NCBI RefSeq assembly: GCF_024347595.1
Contig: NZ_AP025506.1
Coordinates: 1,798,001-1,862,000, forward strand
Reading direction: 5' to 3'
DNA length: 64,000 bases
From: Vibrio pomeroyi
GTDB lineage: Bacteria; Pseudomonadota; Gammaproteobacteria; Enterobacterales; Vibrionaceae
Of the stretch, positions 8,717-17,780 are shown one piece after another (the first letter of the stretch is position 1; every line of letters starts with the position of its first letter). Both the position numbers and the translations under genes were made by a program. The notes beneath the pieces were generated by a model that saw nothing but the letters and a program-made list of their open reading frames with translations, was not told the origin of the DNA and did no database searches.

Positions 8717-10211
8717 CTTCCGATTCCCAAGCCTGTTTCTTACGATAAACCGTAGAAGGGCTGAGCTCCAATAGCACGGCTGCATTCAACACGTTGCCAT
8801 CGCAATGATTAATCGCATGTTGAATGGCTTCACGTTCAATCTGCCACATTGGGCGAATCGCACCTTCGGTGGTTGTGAACGCAGGTGTCATCAGTTCGCT
8901 TTGAACTTGAGGTGCTGATGTCTGTTCCAACTCTTCAGGTGTGATAGGTGGCAGTTTCGTTTCGGTTACAGGAGCAGGGGCGTTAACAGCTACTGGCGCA
9001 ACGTTTCTAATTGGTGTCACACTCTTTGGCTTTGTGCTTTCCGCTTTATTAATTGGAGGAGGCAGCATGTCTTTGGTTACGCTTGTTTCATTATTCAACA
9101 CCACGATGTTACGAATGATGTTTTGCAATTGACGAACATTACCTGGCCATGTGTAGCGTTTAAGAAGCGCTTGAGTCTCTTTGTCGATAGATTTGAATTT
9201 CTTCTTGTCTTGTTTTGCGTACAGCTTCAAGAAGTGATTAGACAGGGTGACAATGTCACTTCCTCTTTCACGCAATGGTGGCATCTCGATAGGAACGACA
9301 TGCACGCGGTAGTAGAGGTCTTCACGGAATCGACCTTCTTCTACTTCGACTAATGGATCTCGGTTCGTTGCACAGATGATTCTGACATCGACTTTAATTT
9401 CGCGGTTACCGCCCAATGGCGTGAAAGTACCGGTTTGTAGGAATCTAAGAAGCTTTTTCTGCATCTCCAATTCCATTTCACAAAGCTCATCAAGAAACAG
9501 TGTGCCACCATGCGCTTGCATTGCTGTGCCTTTACGGTCTGTTGTTGCACCGGTAAACGCACCTTTAACGTGGCCAAAAATCTCACTTTCCATCAAGTCA
9601 CGAGGAATCGCGCCACAGTTAATAGCTACGAAAGGCTTGTCGCCACGTTGACTCTCTTGGTGAATGGCTTCAGCACATACTTCTTTACCTGTACCACTTT
9701 CGCCATTGATGAACACGCTAGCAGTGGTAGGGGCAACGGAATCAATGATCTTGTAGACGGCTTGCATTGGTAAGCACGAACCAATGAAGTTATGAAAACG
9801 CTCTCGGTCGAATTTGCTTTGAATGTTGTCGACAAGGTTTTCGAGCTTGGCTCTGCGTAGATGCAAACGCACAGACGTTTTTAAACGGTCGGCTTGAATG
9901 GGTTTTTCTAAAAAGTCTTCTGCACCGCGCTGAATGAGGTCTACGGCGATATTTACCGAGCCGTGCGCCGTTGCGATGATAACAGCCGTTGGAATGTCGT
10001 TTTCGCTGATCCAATCCAAAACTTCTTCTCCCGGCATGTCGGGGAGTTTCAAATCTAGAATAACCAGCTGTGGAGAATGTCTTTCAATAAATGTTTTGGC
10101 TTCCGCACCTGTCTCGACATGAAATATGTCGTAGGGCTCGTCTTTAACGTACTGTTTGTACAGTACGGCGAGGGAGGTGGAGTCTTCAACTAACAATACT
10201 TTAGGGCGCAT
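8697..10211 (-). CDS. sypG: Sigma-54 dependent response regulator, SypG-like
   Basis: A 504-residue NtrC-family activator. The receiver domain has the acidic pair at E9/D10 and the phosphoacceptor D53 (LVILDLKLPDMPG). The AAA+ domain has Walker A GESGTGKE, the sigma-54 contact loop GAFTGA, Walker B TLFLDELCEM and an arginine-finger region (EDLYYRVHVVPIEMPPLRE). A proline/threonine-rich linker (about 395-440) leads to a Fis-type helix-turn-helix (GNVLNAAVLLELSPSTVYRK). The ATG at 10211 has AAAGGAATACACA in front. It should bind the TTCTCA-N3-TG sites before sypA, sypL, sypM and sypP and activate their sigma-54 promoters, with phosphate supplied through the Hpt protein encoded just upstream. 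Confidence 0.9.
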   Translation of the reverse strand: MRPKVLLVEDSTSLAVLYKQYVKDEPYDIFHVETGAEAKTFIERHSPQLVILDLKLPDMPGEEVLDWISENDIPTAVIIATAHGSVNIAVDLIQRGAEDFLEKPIQADRLKTSVRLHLRRAKLENLVDNIQSKFDRERFHNFIGSCLPMQAVYKIIDSVAPTTASVFINGESGTGKEVCAEAIHQESQRGDKPFVAINCGAIPRDLMESEIFGHVKGAFTGATTDRKGTAMQAHGGTLFLDELCEMELEMQKKLLRFLQTGTFTPLGGNREIKVDVRIICATNRDPLVEVEEGRFREDLYYRVHVVPIEMPPLRERGSDIVTLSNHFLKLYAKQDKKKFKSIDKETQALLKRYTWPGNVRQLQNIIRNIVVLNNETSVTKDMLPPPINKAESTKPKSVTPIRNVAPVAVNAPAPVTETKLPPITPEELEQTSAPQVQSELMTPAFTTTEGAIRPMWQIEREAIQHAINHCDGNVLNAAVLLELSPSTVYRKKQAWESEDEYNQA

Positions 10212-10375
10212 TGTGTATTCCTTTTGAAACTTTATCCAAACCAATCAATAACATAGTGACATGTAACCATCAATACGATTCGAATGTAATTGTTATCTAC
10301 CGCATGCAATCTCTTAATATCACTTTGTGTTGTGGGAGTGCGCTGTGAATAGATACATGAGCTGTGAGAAAACGA

Positions 10376-10780
10376 TCAGCTGAATCCCACTTCTTTTCTT
10401 TCAAGTAGGGCTTTGATTGAGCGGTCTGCAAGTTCGAGCAACTCATCAACTCGAAGAAACGCTTCGTCATGTTGCTGCTCTAAACATTGTTGCTCTAAAG
10501 CACGTGATAACTCGCCCAATGGACGGTTACCTAACGAAAGCGCAGTACTGCCGAGAGTATGTACCTCGAACTCGAGTGTTTGAGCGTCTCGATTACTTGT
10601 TGCTTCTCTAATCGCCACCAAGCGAGTTTGTGATTCCGCCACGTAATGGTCGATTAATATGGGGATGATGTCCGCACTGGTGTCCCGAATCATTTGCTCC
10701 AGAACGCTTTCATCAACAAGCTCGAGGTCTACTTGGTTAGTTACATTTTGAGGTGAGTCTGACGTTAAAGTCGAATTCAT
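10376..10780 (-). CDS. Stand-alone histidine phosphotransfer (Hpt) protein
   Basis: A 134-residue, almost entirely helical protein of Hpt length. The putative phosphorylated histidine is H74 in FEVHTLGSTALSLGN, a variant of the HxxKGS Hpt signature. LGELSRALEQQC follows, as in Hpt helix bundles. The ATG at 10780 with AAAGGACTTCG upstream is preferred to an upstream in-frame TTG. It precedes the sypG-like gene by 165 bases. In V. fischeri the equivalent place is taken by SypE and the hybrid kinase SypF, whose C-terminal Hpt domain feeds SypG. Here only an Hpt remains, so the kinase must be encoded elsewhere. Function as phosphate donor to SypG is inference. Confidence 0.8.
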   Translation of the reverse strand: MNSTLTSDSPQNVTNQVDLELVDESVLEQMIRDTSADIIPILIDHYVAESQTRLVAIREATSNRDAQTLEFEVHTLGSTALSLGNRPLGELSRALEQQCLEQQHDEAFLRVDELLELADRSIKALLERKEVGFS

Positions 10781-11159
10781 CAAACGAAGTCCTTTTGTTA
10801 AGTCGTAATCCAATACGTCTGCTTGAGCTTAATATCCATAGGTACAATTAAGTTTTAGTCATTTTCTAGAATAATTTCAACTGCTTGCCTTAAAAACTAT
10901 CGCATTGAATTGTGCTGATAGACGTTTTCGAACACTCAAGCTATGGATGTAACAAGTTGATTTTACGTGTTTTTACTTATGAAATATGAACTTAAGTGTC
11001 TAACAAACGATTCGCAAAGAGGAGCGGCGTTAGAAAAGGTTGAACAAAACAAAAGGCCACTGCATCAAATCAATACAGTGGCCTTGGTTAAGTTGGTACG
11101 TAGAATCCAGTTACGATAACGGTTAGATTCTGTCCAATTAAAGTAAAATAGCGTTTAGG
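10781..11159. other. Intergenic region between the betaine operon and the Hpt gene
   Basis: 379 bases containing the proV terminator (11053-11085). Otherwise it is A/T-rich, with no sigma-54 or TTCTCA enhancer pattern that I can find. The Hpt-sypG-sypH promoter probably lies here or is shared from further upstream. Confidence 0.4.
11053..11085 (-). terminator. Terminator of the proXWV operon
   Basis: AAGGCCACTG / CAGTGGCCTT arms (10 bp) are followed on the minus strand by TTTGTTTTG. It lies about 75 bases after the proV stop. Confidence 0.8.
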
Positions 11160-12392
11160 CTAAGAAGCTTTATCAATCTTTGGCTTTGGGGAAGGCTCTA
11201 CATCTTCCTCGCTATTTTCAGAGAAGATATCCGCTACAGCACTTCTCTCAAGTTCACCTTTAAGATTGCCTTCCTCATCGACAACAGGAAGAGAGTAGTC
11301 ACAAGACATGGTGTCTGGCAGTACTTCTTCAATCACCGCATCAGGCAGAACCGCTGGCACTTCTTCATATATCTCATCGCTGAAGTCGTGCACCGTTGAA
11401 TCTTCTACCGCATCTTGCAGGCTCTCTTTGGTCACAAGCCCTTGATAACCATCATCAGTTACGTGGTATGCGTAATCGTGTTTAAGCATCTTCATTTGCG
11501 CTAGCGCGCCTTCAATGGTTTCTGCTGTGATTCGGTATAAAGGAGGCTGCATCACGGTTTCTACAGTCAGGGCTCGAGCACGGTTAACGTCTTTTACGAA
11601 CGCTTCGACGTAATCATCGGCAGGGTTCAACAGAATCTCATGTGGGGTACCTTGTTGTACTAACTCACCGTCTTTAAGGATTGCGATTCGGTCACCTAAA
11701 CGTAGAGCTTCGTCCAAGTCATGGGTGATAAAAACAATCGTCTTATGAAGCTTTTCTTGAAGCTCGATAAGTTGATCTTGCATTTCACTACGAATCAAAG
11801 GATCGAGAGCCGAGAAAGCTTCATCCATCAGCAAGATTTCAGCGTTAGTACACAGAGCACGTGACAAGCCGACACGTTGTTGTTGACCGCCAGAAAGTTG
11901 GGCAGGGTACTGATTACCGTAGCCTTTCAGACCCACAGTCTCTAACCACTCGTTGGCTTTCGCTAAACGATCTTCTTTCTTTATTCCTTGAACTTCCAAT
12001 CCGTATGCAACGTTTTCGACCACAGTTCGGTGAGGCATTAGGCCAAAGCGCTGGAATACCATCGACATTTTATGACGGCGGAACTCTTCCAGTTCTTTAG
12101 TGTTGAGGCTCATTACATCAATGCCTTCAACCGTGATTTTGCCTTCAGTTGGGTCAATCAAACGGTTGAAGTGTCGAATCAAGGTCGACTTACCAGAACC
12201 TGAAAGGCCCATGATTACGAAGATTTCGCCACGATTGATTTCGAGGTTAATCTCTTTCAAACCAACGGTGTGGCCAGTATCTGCAAGAATCTCGTCTTTG
12301 TGTTCACCGTTCTTAACTCGGTTCATCACAGACTGCGGCTTAGGGCCAAACACTTTAAACAGGCCACTAATTTCGATTAATGGTTTAGTCAT
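11160..12392 (-). CDS. proV: Glycine betaine/proline-type ABC transporter ATPase
   Basis: A 410-residue ATPase that energises uptake of betaine-like osmoprotectants. Walker A is GLSGSGKST, the signature is LSGGQQQRVGLSRAL, and Walker B is ILLMDEAFSALDPL with the switch histidine in VFITHDLDEAL. The ABC domain (about 1-275) is followed by a CBS-like region (about 278-380) as in ProV/OpuAA, which senses ionic strength in characterised members. An acidic C-terminal tail ends the protein. The start overlaps the permease gene by eight bases. Gene order is binding protein, permease, ATPase. Confidence 0.88.
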   Translation of the reverse strand: MTKPLIEISGLFKVFGPKPQSVMNRVKNGEHKDEILADTGHTVGLKEINLEINRGEIFVIMGLSGSGKSTLIRHFNRLIDPTEGKITVEGIDVMSLNTKELEEFRRHKMSMVFQRFGLMPHRTVVENVAYGLEVQGIKKEDRLAKANEWLETVGLKGYGNQYPAQLSGGQQQRVGLSRALCTNAEILLMDEAFSALDPLIRSEMQDQLIELQEKLHKTIVFITHDLDEALRLGDRIAILKDGELVQQGTPHEILLNPADDYVEAFVKDVNRARALTVETVMQPPLYRITAETIEGALAQMKMLKHDYAYHVTDDGYQGLVTKESLQDAVEDSTVHDFSDEIYEEVPAVLPDAVIEEVLPDTMSCDYSLPVVDEEGNLKGELERSAVADIFSENSEEDVEPSPKPKIDKAS

Positions 12393-13284
12393 GTTTGAAT
12401 CCTCCTAGGTGCGCATTGGTTCTTCGCGCATAAGCCTGTGAAGCTCGGTCAAATAGAATCGCAAGTGCCACGATGGCAAAACCGTTCATTAAGCCCAAAG
12501 TGAAGTATTGGTTGGTAATGGATTTAAGAACCGGTTGGCCTAAGCCTTTAACACCAATCATAGACGCAATAACCACCATCGACAGTGCCATCATGATAGT
12601 TTGGTTGATGCCCGCCATAATCGTTGGCATGGCTAGCGGTAATTGAACACCCCACAAACGCTGTTTCTTGCTTGCACCGAATGCGGTTGCCGCTTCTAAC
12701 ACTTCTTTATCAACCAAGCGGATACCTAAGTTAGTTAGGCGAATTACAGGAGGGATTGCGTAGATAACTACAGCGATTAGGCCTGGGATTTTACCGATAC
12801 CAAGCAGCATAACCACTGGGATCAGGTAAACGAATGCAGGCATAGTCTGCATGATATCGAGTAACGGTGTCACGACGGATTGCACACGATTAGAACGTGC
12901 CATCGCAATACCAATCGGGATACCGAGGAAAATCGAGACTAGGGTACACACAGTGATGATACTGAGTGTACGCATTGTATCTTCCCACATTCCAAAGTAA
13001 CCAATGAGAAGCAGTGAAACGACACAACCTAATGCGAGTTTCCATGATCGGCTCGCGGCGTACACCAAAGCAGTACACACACCAAGAACGATCAGCCATG
13101 GAGTAGAAATGAGGAGTTTTTCAAACCAAACAAGGAAAGAGAGAAGAGGGTCAAATAATGATTCAATCGTTTCGCCGTATTCACGGGAAAATTCGCGGTA
13201 AGCACCATCTAGCGCTTTTTTTATTGCTCGTAAATCAGAGCGTTCCATCTCTGGAAAGCTTGATAACCAATTGCTGTCGGCCAT
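12385..13284 (-). CDS. proW: Glycine betaine/proline-type ABC transporter permease
   Basis: A 299-residue inner-membrane permease. An N-terminal hydrophilic stretch (about 1-60) precedes about six membrane segments. The EAA loop is EAATAFGASKKQRLWGVQLP and contacts the ATPase. The length and layout match ProW/OpuAB. It is preceded by a 160-base gap from the binding-protein gene that carries a large stem-loop. Confidence 0.88.
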   Translation of the reverse strand: MADSNWLSSFPEMERSDLRAIKKALDGAYREFSREYGETIESLFDPLLSFLVWFEKLLISTPWLIVLGVCTALVYAASRSWKLALGCVVSLLLIGYFGMWEDTMRTLSIITVCTLVSIFLGIPIGIAMARSNRVQSVVTPLLDIMQTMPAFVYLIPVVMLLGIGKIPGLIAVVIYAIPPVIRLTNLGIRLVDKEVLEAATAFGASKKQRLWGVQLPLAMPTIMAGINQTIMMALSMVVIASMIGVKGLGQPVLKSITNQYFTLGLMNGFAIVALAILFDRASQAYARRTNAHLGGFKHD

Positions 13285-13299
13285 TTTATATCCTTATAG

Positions 13300-13355
13300 T
13301 TCGGAGTAACTTGTCCTTACCATTCGTTGAATATGAGTAAGAACAAGGCTCCGAA
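13300..13355 (-). other. Long stem-loop between proX and proW
   Basis: Arms TTCGGAG..ACTTGT.CTTAC and GTAAG.ACAAG.CTCCGAA pair over about 18 positions with small bulges around a 16-base loop. There is no T-run after it, so an RNA-stability or partial-attenuation element that keeps binding-protein mRNA in excess over permease mRNA is more likely than a terminator. Confidence 0.55.
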
Positions 13356-13444
13356 TTATGAATAACATCAAGTATAGCGACGTTATTTCCGTTTTAGTGA
13401 AGTCTAGTTTTTGCTGAAATATAGCTAGTTTTAAAATCTAGCAG

Positions 13445-14437
13445 TTACAGCTCAGCTTCAATTTTCTTAGCGACTTCGTCTGAAACCCATGGGTGCCATA
13501 CTTCTGGGAACTCGCTTAAGAAATGTATACTCGCTTCTTCACCATCGGCTTGGTTGTCTTCCATCCAAGCAAGAAGAGCGTTCATTTTGTCGTTGGTGAA
13601 ACCACGTTTTGTAAAGTAGTCATACGCTTCCGGTGCGCGTGACGCGAAACTTTCAGTGGTAATAGTGTGGACAGGTGAAGGCGGGTACATGGTCGCTTTT
13701 GGTGATTCACAGCCTTCTTGAGTCGTACAGTTGATGAACTCTTCTTTATCAACGCCACTGCCAAAGTCAACTTTCACCATGTCGTACTTACCAAGAACCG
13801 CAGTCGGTGCCCAGTAGTAACCAAACCAAGCTTCTTCACGTTCGTAAGCTTTCGCGATAGAACCAGATAAACCGGCACTCGAGCCTGGGTCAACAATAGT
13901 AAAGCCACTGTCTTCTAGGTTAAGTGCGTCAAACAAGTTAGCGGCACTGATTTGACAGTTCCAACCTGCTGGGCAGCTGTAAAATGCGGATGTATCTGGG
14001 TCTTCAGGGTGCTTAAACAAAGATGCGTTTTTACGTACACCTTCAATGGTTGCCATTTCTGGGTTTTGTTTAACGAGGTAGGCTGGAACCCAGAAACCTT
14101 CTTCACCACCATTCACAAGTGCTTTACCTGCGTAGCGAAGACGTTTTTCTTCAACACCTTTATCCAGGGCATCTTTCAGGCTGTTACTCCAAAGTTCTGG
14201 TGCAACATCCGGTTGGCCTTTCTCAATCATCGACGTCCCAGTTGGCATTGTGTCGCCAGGGATAAGTTCAGCATCACAACCGTATCCGTGTTCTAGGATA
14301 AATTGGTCAATGTTGGCGATTAAAGTTGCAGAGTTCCAGTTCATGTCTGCGATTGTTACGCTGCCACATTCTCCAGCGTTAGCATGACCACTGGCTGCTG
14401 CAACAAACAAAAATACGGAGCTTAACTTGTATTTCAT
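13445..14437 (-). CDS. proX: Betaine-type substrate-binding protein
   Basis: A 330-residue periplasmic binding protein of the OpuAC/ProX class. A signal peptide (MKYKLSSVFLFVAAASGHANA) is followed directly by mature GECGSVTIADMNWNSATL. Several tryptophans and tyrosines (PELWSNS, EEAWFGYYWAPTAV, EVWHPWVSDEV) could form the aromatic box for a quaternary ammonium ligand. Cys pairs (YSCPAGWNC, NCTTQEGC) probably make disulfides. Choline or another betaine is possible as ligand. It heads the operon; the 554 bases upstream should contain an osmotically responsive promoter, which I could not pinpoint. Confidence 0.85.
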   Translation of the reverse strand: MKYKLSSVFLFVAAASGHANAGECGSVTIADMNWNSATLIANIDQFILEHGYGCDAELIPGDTMPTGTSMIEKGQPDVAPELWSNSLKDALDKGVEEKRLRYAGKALVNGGEEGFWVPAYLVKQNPEMATIEGVRKNASLFKHPEDPDTSAFYSCPAGWNCQISAANLFDALNLEDSGFTIVDPGSSAGLSGSIAKAYEREEAWFGYYWAPTAVLGKYDMVKVDFGSGVDKEEFINCTTQEGCESPKATMYPPSPVHTITTESFASRAPEAYDYFTKRGFTNDKMNALLAWMEDNQADGEEASIHFLSEFPEVWHPWVSDEVAKKIEAEL

Positions 14438-14991
14438 ATTGAGTTTCCTTTCTCTTTAATAATACAACCAAGCTAATCAAGGTCTGTTGATTAACTAAAT
14501 TGCTCGATGGTGATCCTTTCCGTGTATTTGAACCATTTGAGCAGAAGGAGGGACGGCGGGAGTATGAGTAGGTAAACCAACAAAGCATAAAGTGTGATTT
14601 GCTTGATTTATCCACTGTGTTTCACAGCCATCGGATAACTTTGTCAAACTATTACAAATTCGTCAAAAACCACCTCTGTTTATAATCTTAGGGAATAATC
14701 GTACGAATTCCATCTTTGATGCGATTTACATGGCGCTTTAACAGTCTGTGTCACATTACTGCGAAAGTTAGGCTTGGGGCTGTTGATCTTTGAATGGAAT
14801 TGAAGGTGGTAAGACCATAATTGGCGTGTGTGAAATGCGTTGAATGTTCTTAAAAATCTTATTTTTAGCATTAATTTCGTCAAAAATAGCAAACTAAGAT
14901 TTGCTCAGACAGAACGCAAGTTGCTTCTAACGCTAACCAGAGTGGGGGCTGTCACTTTTAAAATGACAGTGTGCATACTTTATAGCAGAAG
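14438..14991. other. Intergenic region, proX promoter side
   Basis: A 554-base A/T-rich gap between the end of the sypD-like gene and proX. It contains a short hairpin (CTGTCA / TGACAG at about 14949-14968) after sypD without a good T-run. No sigma-54 pattern, tRNA or convincing ORF was found. It marks one junction of the betaine operon with the syp genes. Confidence 0.4.
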
Positions 14992-15681
14992 CTACATTGG
15001 TAGGTTCAAAAACTCATTTTGATAAAGTTTGTTGGCTAAGCGATCACGAAGCTTAGACGGCAGAAACTTCATTCGATTGATTTGTCGAATCAGTTCCTGC
15101 GCAAAGCTTGGGTTACTCTTCATGTTCATTACACAACCCATCAGTGAAATGCTTTGTGCATCGAGAAGCTTCTTGGCTTGCTCTAGGTGATGACTCGACG
15201 TTTCACCATAAGCAACGACAAGTAACGCACAATCACACGCGCTTGCAACAGATTGAGCAGGAATATTGCCTTTGTTGATATTAAGCAATGGTGACGTATC
15301 AATGACGACACGGTCGTATTTGCTTAACCACTGAGTCACGGCTTTTTTAAGCGTCGCTGGATCTTTGTAAGCTAACTGAGTTGATGCAACTTGTGGAGCA
15401 GGGACACCAATAAACGTTCGTTGAGACTCTACGTGCTCAATAAGCTGCGCTGTGTGTTCTTCTTCAAGCATATGCAAGTTCTTAAACGCAGAGTTGAAAA
15501 GGTTGAGGTCAACATACAAGGTAGAGTGACCCGCTAACAAGAAGCGTTCGGCCAATGCTGTTGCGATAGATGTTACGCCGTCACCTGAATGGCAAGCCGT
15601 CACACAGATTGAGCGTTGTCCATTCAATTCAGAAGCTAAGTACAGTTGTTCAACTTCGGCATGCGTTGCTGAAATAGTCAT
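14992..15681 (-). CDS. sypD: CpsD/CapB-like P-loop protein with altered Walker A, SypD-like
   Basis: A 229-residue cytoplasmic protein of the MinD/BY-kinase fold, usual partner of a PCP chain-length protein (here SypO). The Walker A position reads SGDGVTS (residues about 31-37) where active BY-kinases have GxGKS/T, so the invariant lysine is replaced by valine. The Walker A'-like LYVDLNLF and the DTSPLL Walker B-like stretch are present. The C-terminus (NKLYQNEFLNLPM) has one tyrosine rather than a Tyr cluster. It may therefore act as a structural or regulatory partner rather than a kinase. Its start codon overlaps the stop of sypC by one base. Confidence 0.75.
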   Translation of the reverse strand: MTISATHAEVEQLYLASELNGQRSICVTACHSGDGVTSIATALAERFLLAGHSTLYVDLNLFNSAFKNLHMLEEEHTAQLIEHVESQRTFIGVPAPQVASTQLAYKDPATLKKAVTQWLSKYDRVVIDTSPLLNINKGNIPAQSVASACDCALLVVAYGETSSHHLEQAKKLLDAQSISLMGCVMNMKSNPSFAQELIRQINRMKFLPSKLRDRLANKLYQNEFLNLPM

Positions 15682-17780
15682 TATAACGCTCCTATTAACA
15701 CGATGGTGGTGGTAATACGTAGGATGTCATCTAAGCCAACACGAGCTTTCTCAATAAAGCTTTCACGACGATCTGGAATGTAAATCGTATCACCTGCACG
15801 TAACACTGGTAGGTTGTATATGTTCGCCGTTTTACTGAACTCAACAAGGTCGAAGGTACGAGCTTGGCCTTGGCAACAAGACATGTTCACAATGGTAATC
15901 TTCTCCACATAAGCATTGTCAGTAGGGCCTGCTGCTTCTGCCAAGATATCTAAGATAGTCATGTTGTCGTTAAACACGTAACGACCCGGGTTGTTGATTG
16001 CGCCCAGTACTCGAACCGTTTCTTCTTTGGGTGTATCTAACCAGTTTTTGCCTTTCTCAGGTATGTAGATGGTATCGCCAGTGGTAACGTTTGGCAGCAA
16101 GGATTCATCACCGGTTTCGAAGTACAGTGATAGGTTTAACTTACTGACTTGAGAGTAGGTTTTATCACGGTGTGTGACACGTACATTGTGTATGTCGGCA
16201 TCTTTGGTTGGGCCATCGGCTGCAGACAAGATATCTAGAAAGTGCATATCTTTGGTGAAGCGGTAACGACCAGGTGCATTCACTTGCCCGAAGATGTAGA
16301 TTGACGCATCTGAGCTTTGACGAACCCATTGTGATTTATTGTCCGAAGGATCTTGTGGTAAGTCGTGAACACGCACAATAGAACCAGCGCGAATTTGAGG
16401 CATTTGGTCACGTGGCGCACCATTGCGGATAAAATCATCTAGGTTAAACACGACTAGCTTTCTACCCGTCACAACTTCAATTTTCGAGGTGTCAGCACGC
16501 AGTGTAGGGCCACCGACATGAGCGAGTAATCCCATAAAGTTCATTTCATCTGACCATTCAATACGACCAGGTCGGTTCACCTCACCAATAACATTAACTG
16601 CTCTGTCTGGCGTAATCTTCAACCAAGACTTCTCATTCATGTCAGTTTTCTCAGGAACAAAAATCGCATCGCCAGCTTTGATGCTTGGTGGGTTAGAGTT
16701 AGGTAGGCCTTCTGTATAAGCCGCTAGATCAAACTTAAGCACTCTGCCATCTGCTTTGATTACACGGATTTGTCGTGACTCTGCGAATCGAGTTGGCCCG
16801 CCTGCGTTGGCAAGGATATCCATGAAGGTCGCGTCTCGTTTGCCTTCGAAAGCGCCGGGAGCAGCAACTTCACCCATTACGTAAACCATGTTCGCACCCG
16901 ATTTAATCTCTTCTTCTTGTTTCGGTACAAAAATGGTTGAGCCGGGTTGCAGAGTTGGCAATAAGCTTTCATCCCCAGAATCTAGGTAGCGCTTAAGGTT
17001 GAATAGAGTAGGTGTGTTGTTCGATATCACGCGAATTTGCTCGACGCTGGCATAACGGGTCACACCACCAGAGCGCATCAGCACATCAACTAGGTCAGTG
17101 TTTTCTTTGTAAGTAAACGAACCCGGTGCATTCACCTCACCAAACACTTTGATGGCGTTCCGAGAATCCGCACTGTCACCAGAGTTAGCAAGTTTTGCTG
17201 CGTCAAACTCTTGCTCGATGTTGCCTACTAGTGGAGAAGCTGGAACAAACAGAGAGTCTAAAGATTGCAGTGTCGGTAGGTTAGCTTCGTCACCGGAATC
17301 TAGAAAACGTTTGTAGTTGAACTCTTTTTTGTCGGCACCACGTTTTAAGATCAGTTTGTCTAGCTGTGCCCCCGGACGTAAACCGCCAGCCGCATACAAC
17401 GCCATTTGGATACTAGAACCCAATGCCAGTGTGTATTCGCCCGGCTGTTGTACATAGCCTTGAACATAAATGATGATTTGCTGCTCTTTCACATACACAG
17501 ATGCATTCGACAGATCTTTATAAGCCGTAGACAGAGCCTCTAGGACAACTTTGTTGAGCTGCTCAGTATCGTAACCTGCAACGAATACTGTTCCGACTTC
17601 TGGAAGAGTGATACGTCCACGTTTATCAACTTGAAAGCCAGTGTTTAGGCTGCTTTCGCCGGGAACATTAACTTGGATAAGGTCACCGACTTGCACAGCG
17701 TCTGAAAACTCGTCATTAGCTTGAACAAAACTCGCAAAGAAAAGAGAGAATGTGATGAACAATGTTATTAATGTTTTCAT
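15681..17780 (-). CDS. sypC: Multi-SLBB polysaccharide export protein, SypC-like
   Basis: A 699-residue exporter of the Wza/OPX family, much longer than the roughly 380-residue Wza. A signal peptide (residues 1-21) precedes a Poly_export domain (VGDLIQVNVPGESSLNTGF). At least six SLBB-type repeats follow, each recognisable by (V)xGEVxxPGxF...DxLxxAGGPT and ending AGDxIxVP. The last repeat ends at RAGDTIYIPDRRES, and a hydrophobic C-terminal stretch (ITTTIVLIGAL) follows. It should form the periplasmic and outer-membrane conduit for the polymer. The start overlaps sypB as ATGA. Confidence 0.85.
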   Translation of the reverse strand: MKTLITLFITFSLFFASFVQANDEFSDAVQVGDLIQVNVPGESSLNTGFQVDKRGRITLPEVGTVFVAGYDTEQLNKVVLEALSTAYKDLSNASVYVKEQQIIIYVQGYVQQPGEYTLALGSSIQMALYAAGGLRPGAQLDKLILKRGADKKEFNYKRFLDSGDEANLPTLQSLDSLFVPASPLVGNIEQEFDAAKLANSGDSADSRNAIKVFGEVNAPGSFTYKENTDLVDVLMRSGGVTRYASVEQIRVISNNTPTLFNLKRYLDSGDESLLPTLQPGSTIFVPKQEEEIKSGANMVYVMGEVAAPGAFEGKRDATFMDILANAGGPTRFAESRQIRVIKADGRVLKFDLAAYTEGLPNSNPPSIKAGDAIFVPEKTDMNEKSWLKITPDRAVNVIGEVNRPGRIEWSDEMNFMGLLAHVGGPTLRADTSKIEVVTGRKLVVFNLDDFIRNGAPRDQMPQIRAGSIVRVHDLPQDPSDNKSQWVRQSSDASIYIFGQVNAPGRYRFTKDMHFLDILSAADGPTKDADIHNVRVTHRDKTYSQVSKLNLSLYFETGDESLLPNVTTGDTIYIPEKGKNWLDTPKEETVRVLGAINNPGRYVFNDNMTILDILAEAAGPTDNAYVEKITIVNMSCCQGQARTFDLVEFSKTANIYNLPVLRAGDTIYIPDRRESFIEKARVGLDDILRITTTIVLIGAL

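Noticed and set aside
14945..14975. Terminator after sypD
   Set aside because: The CTGTCA / TGACAG hairpin is short and followed by C-rich sequence without a T-run.
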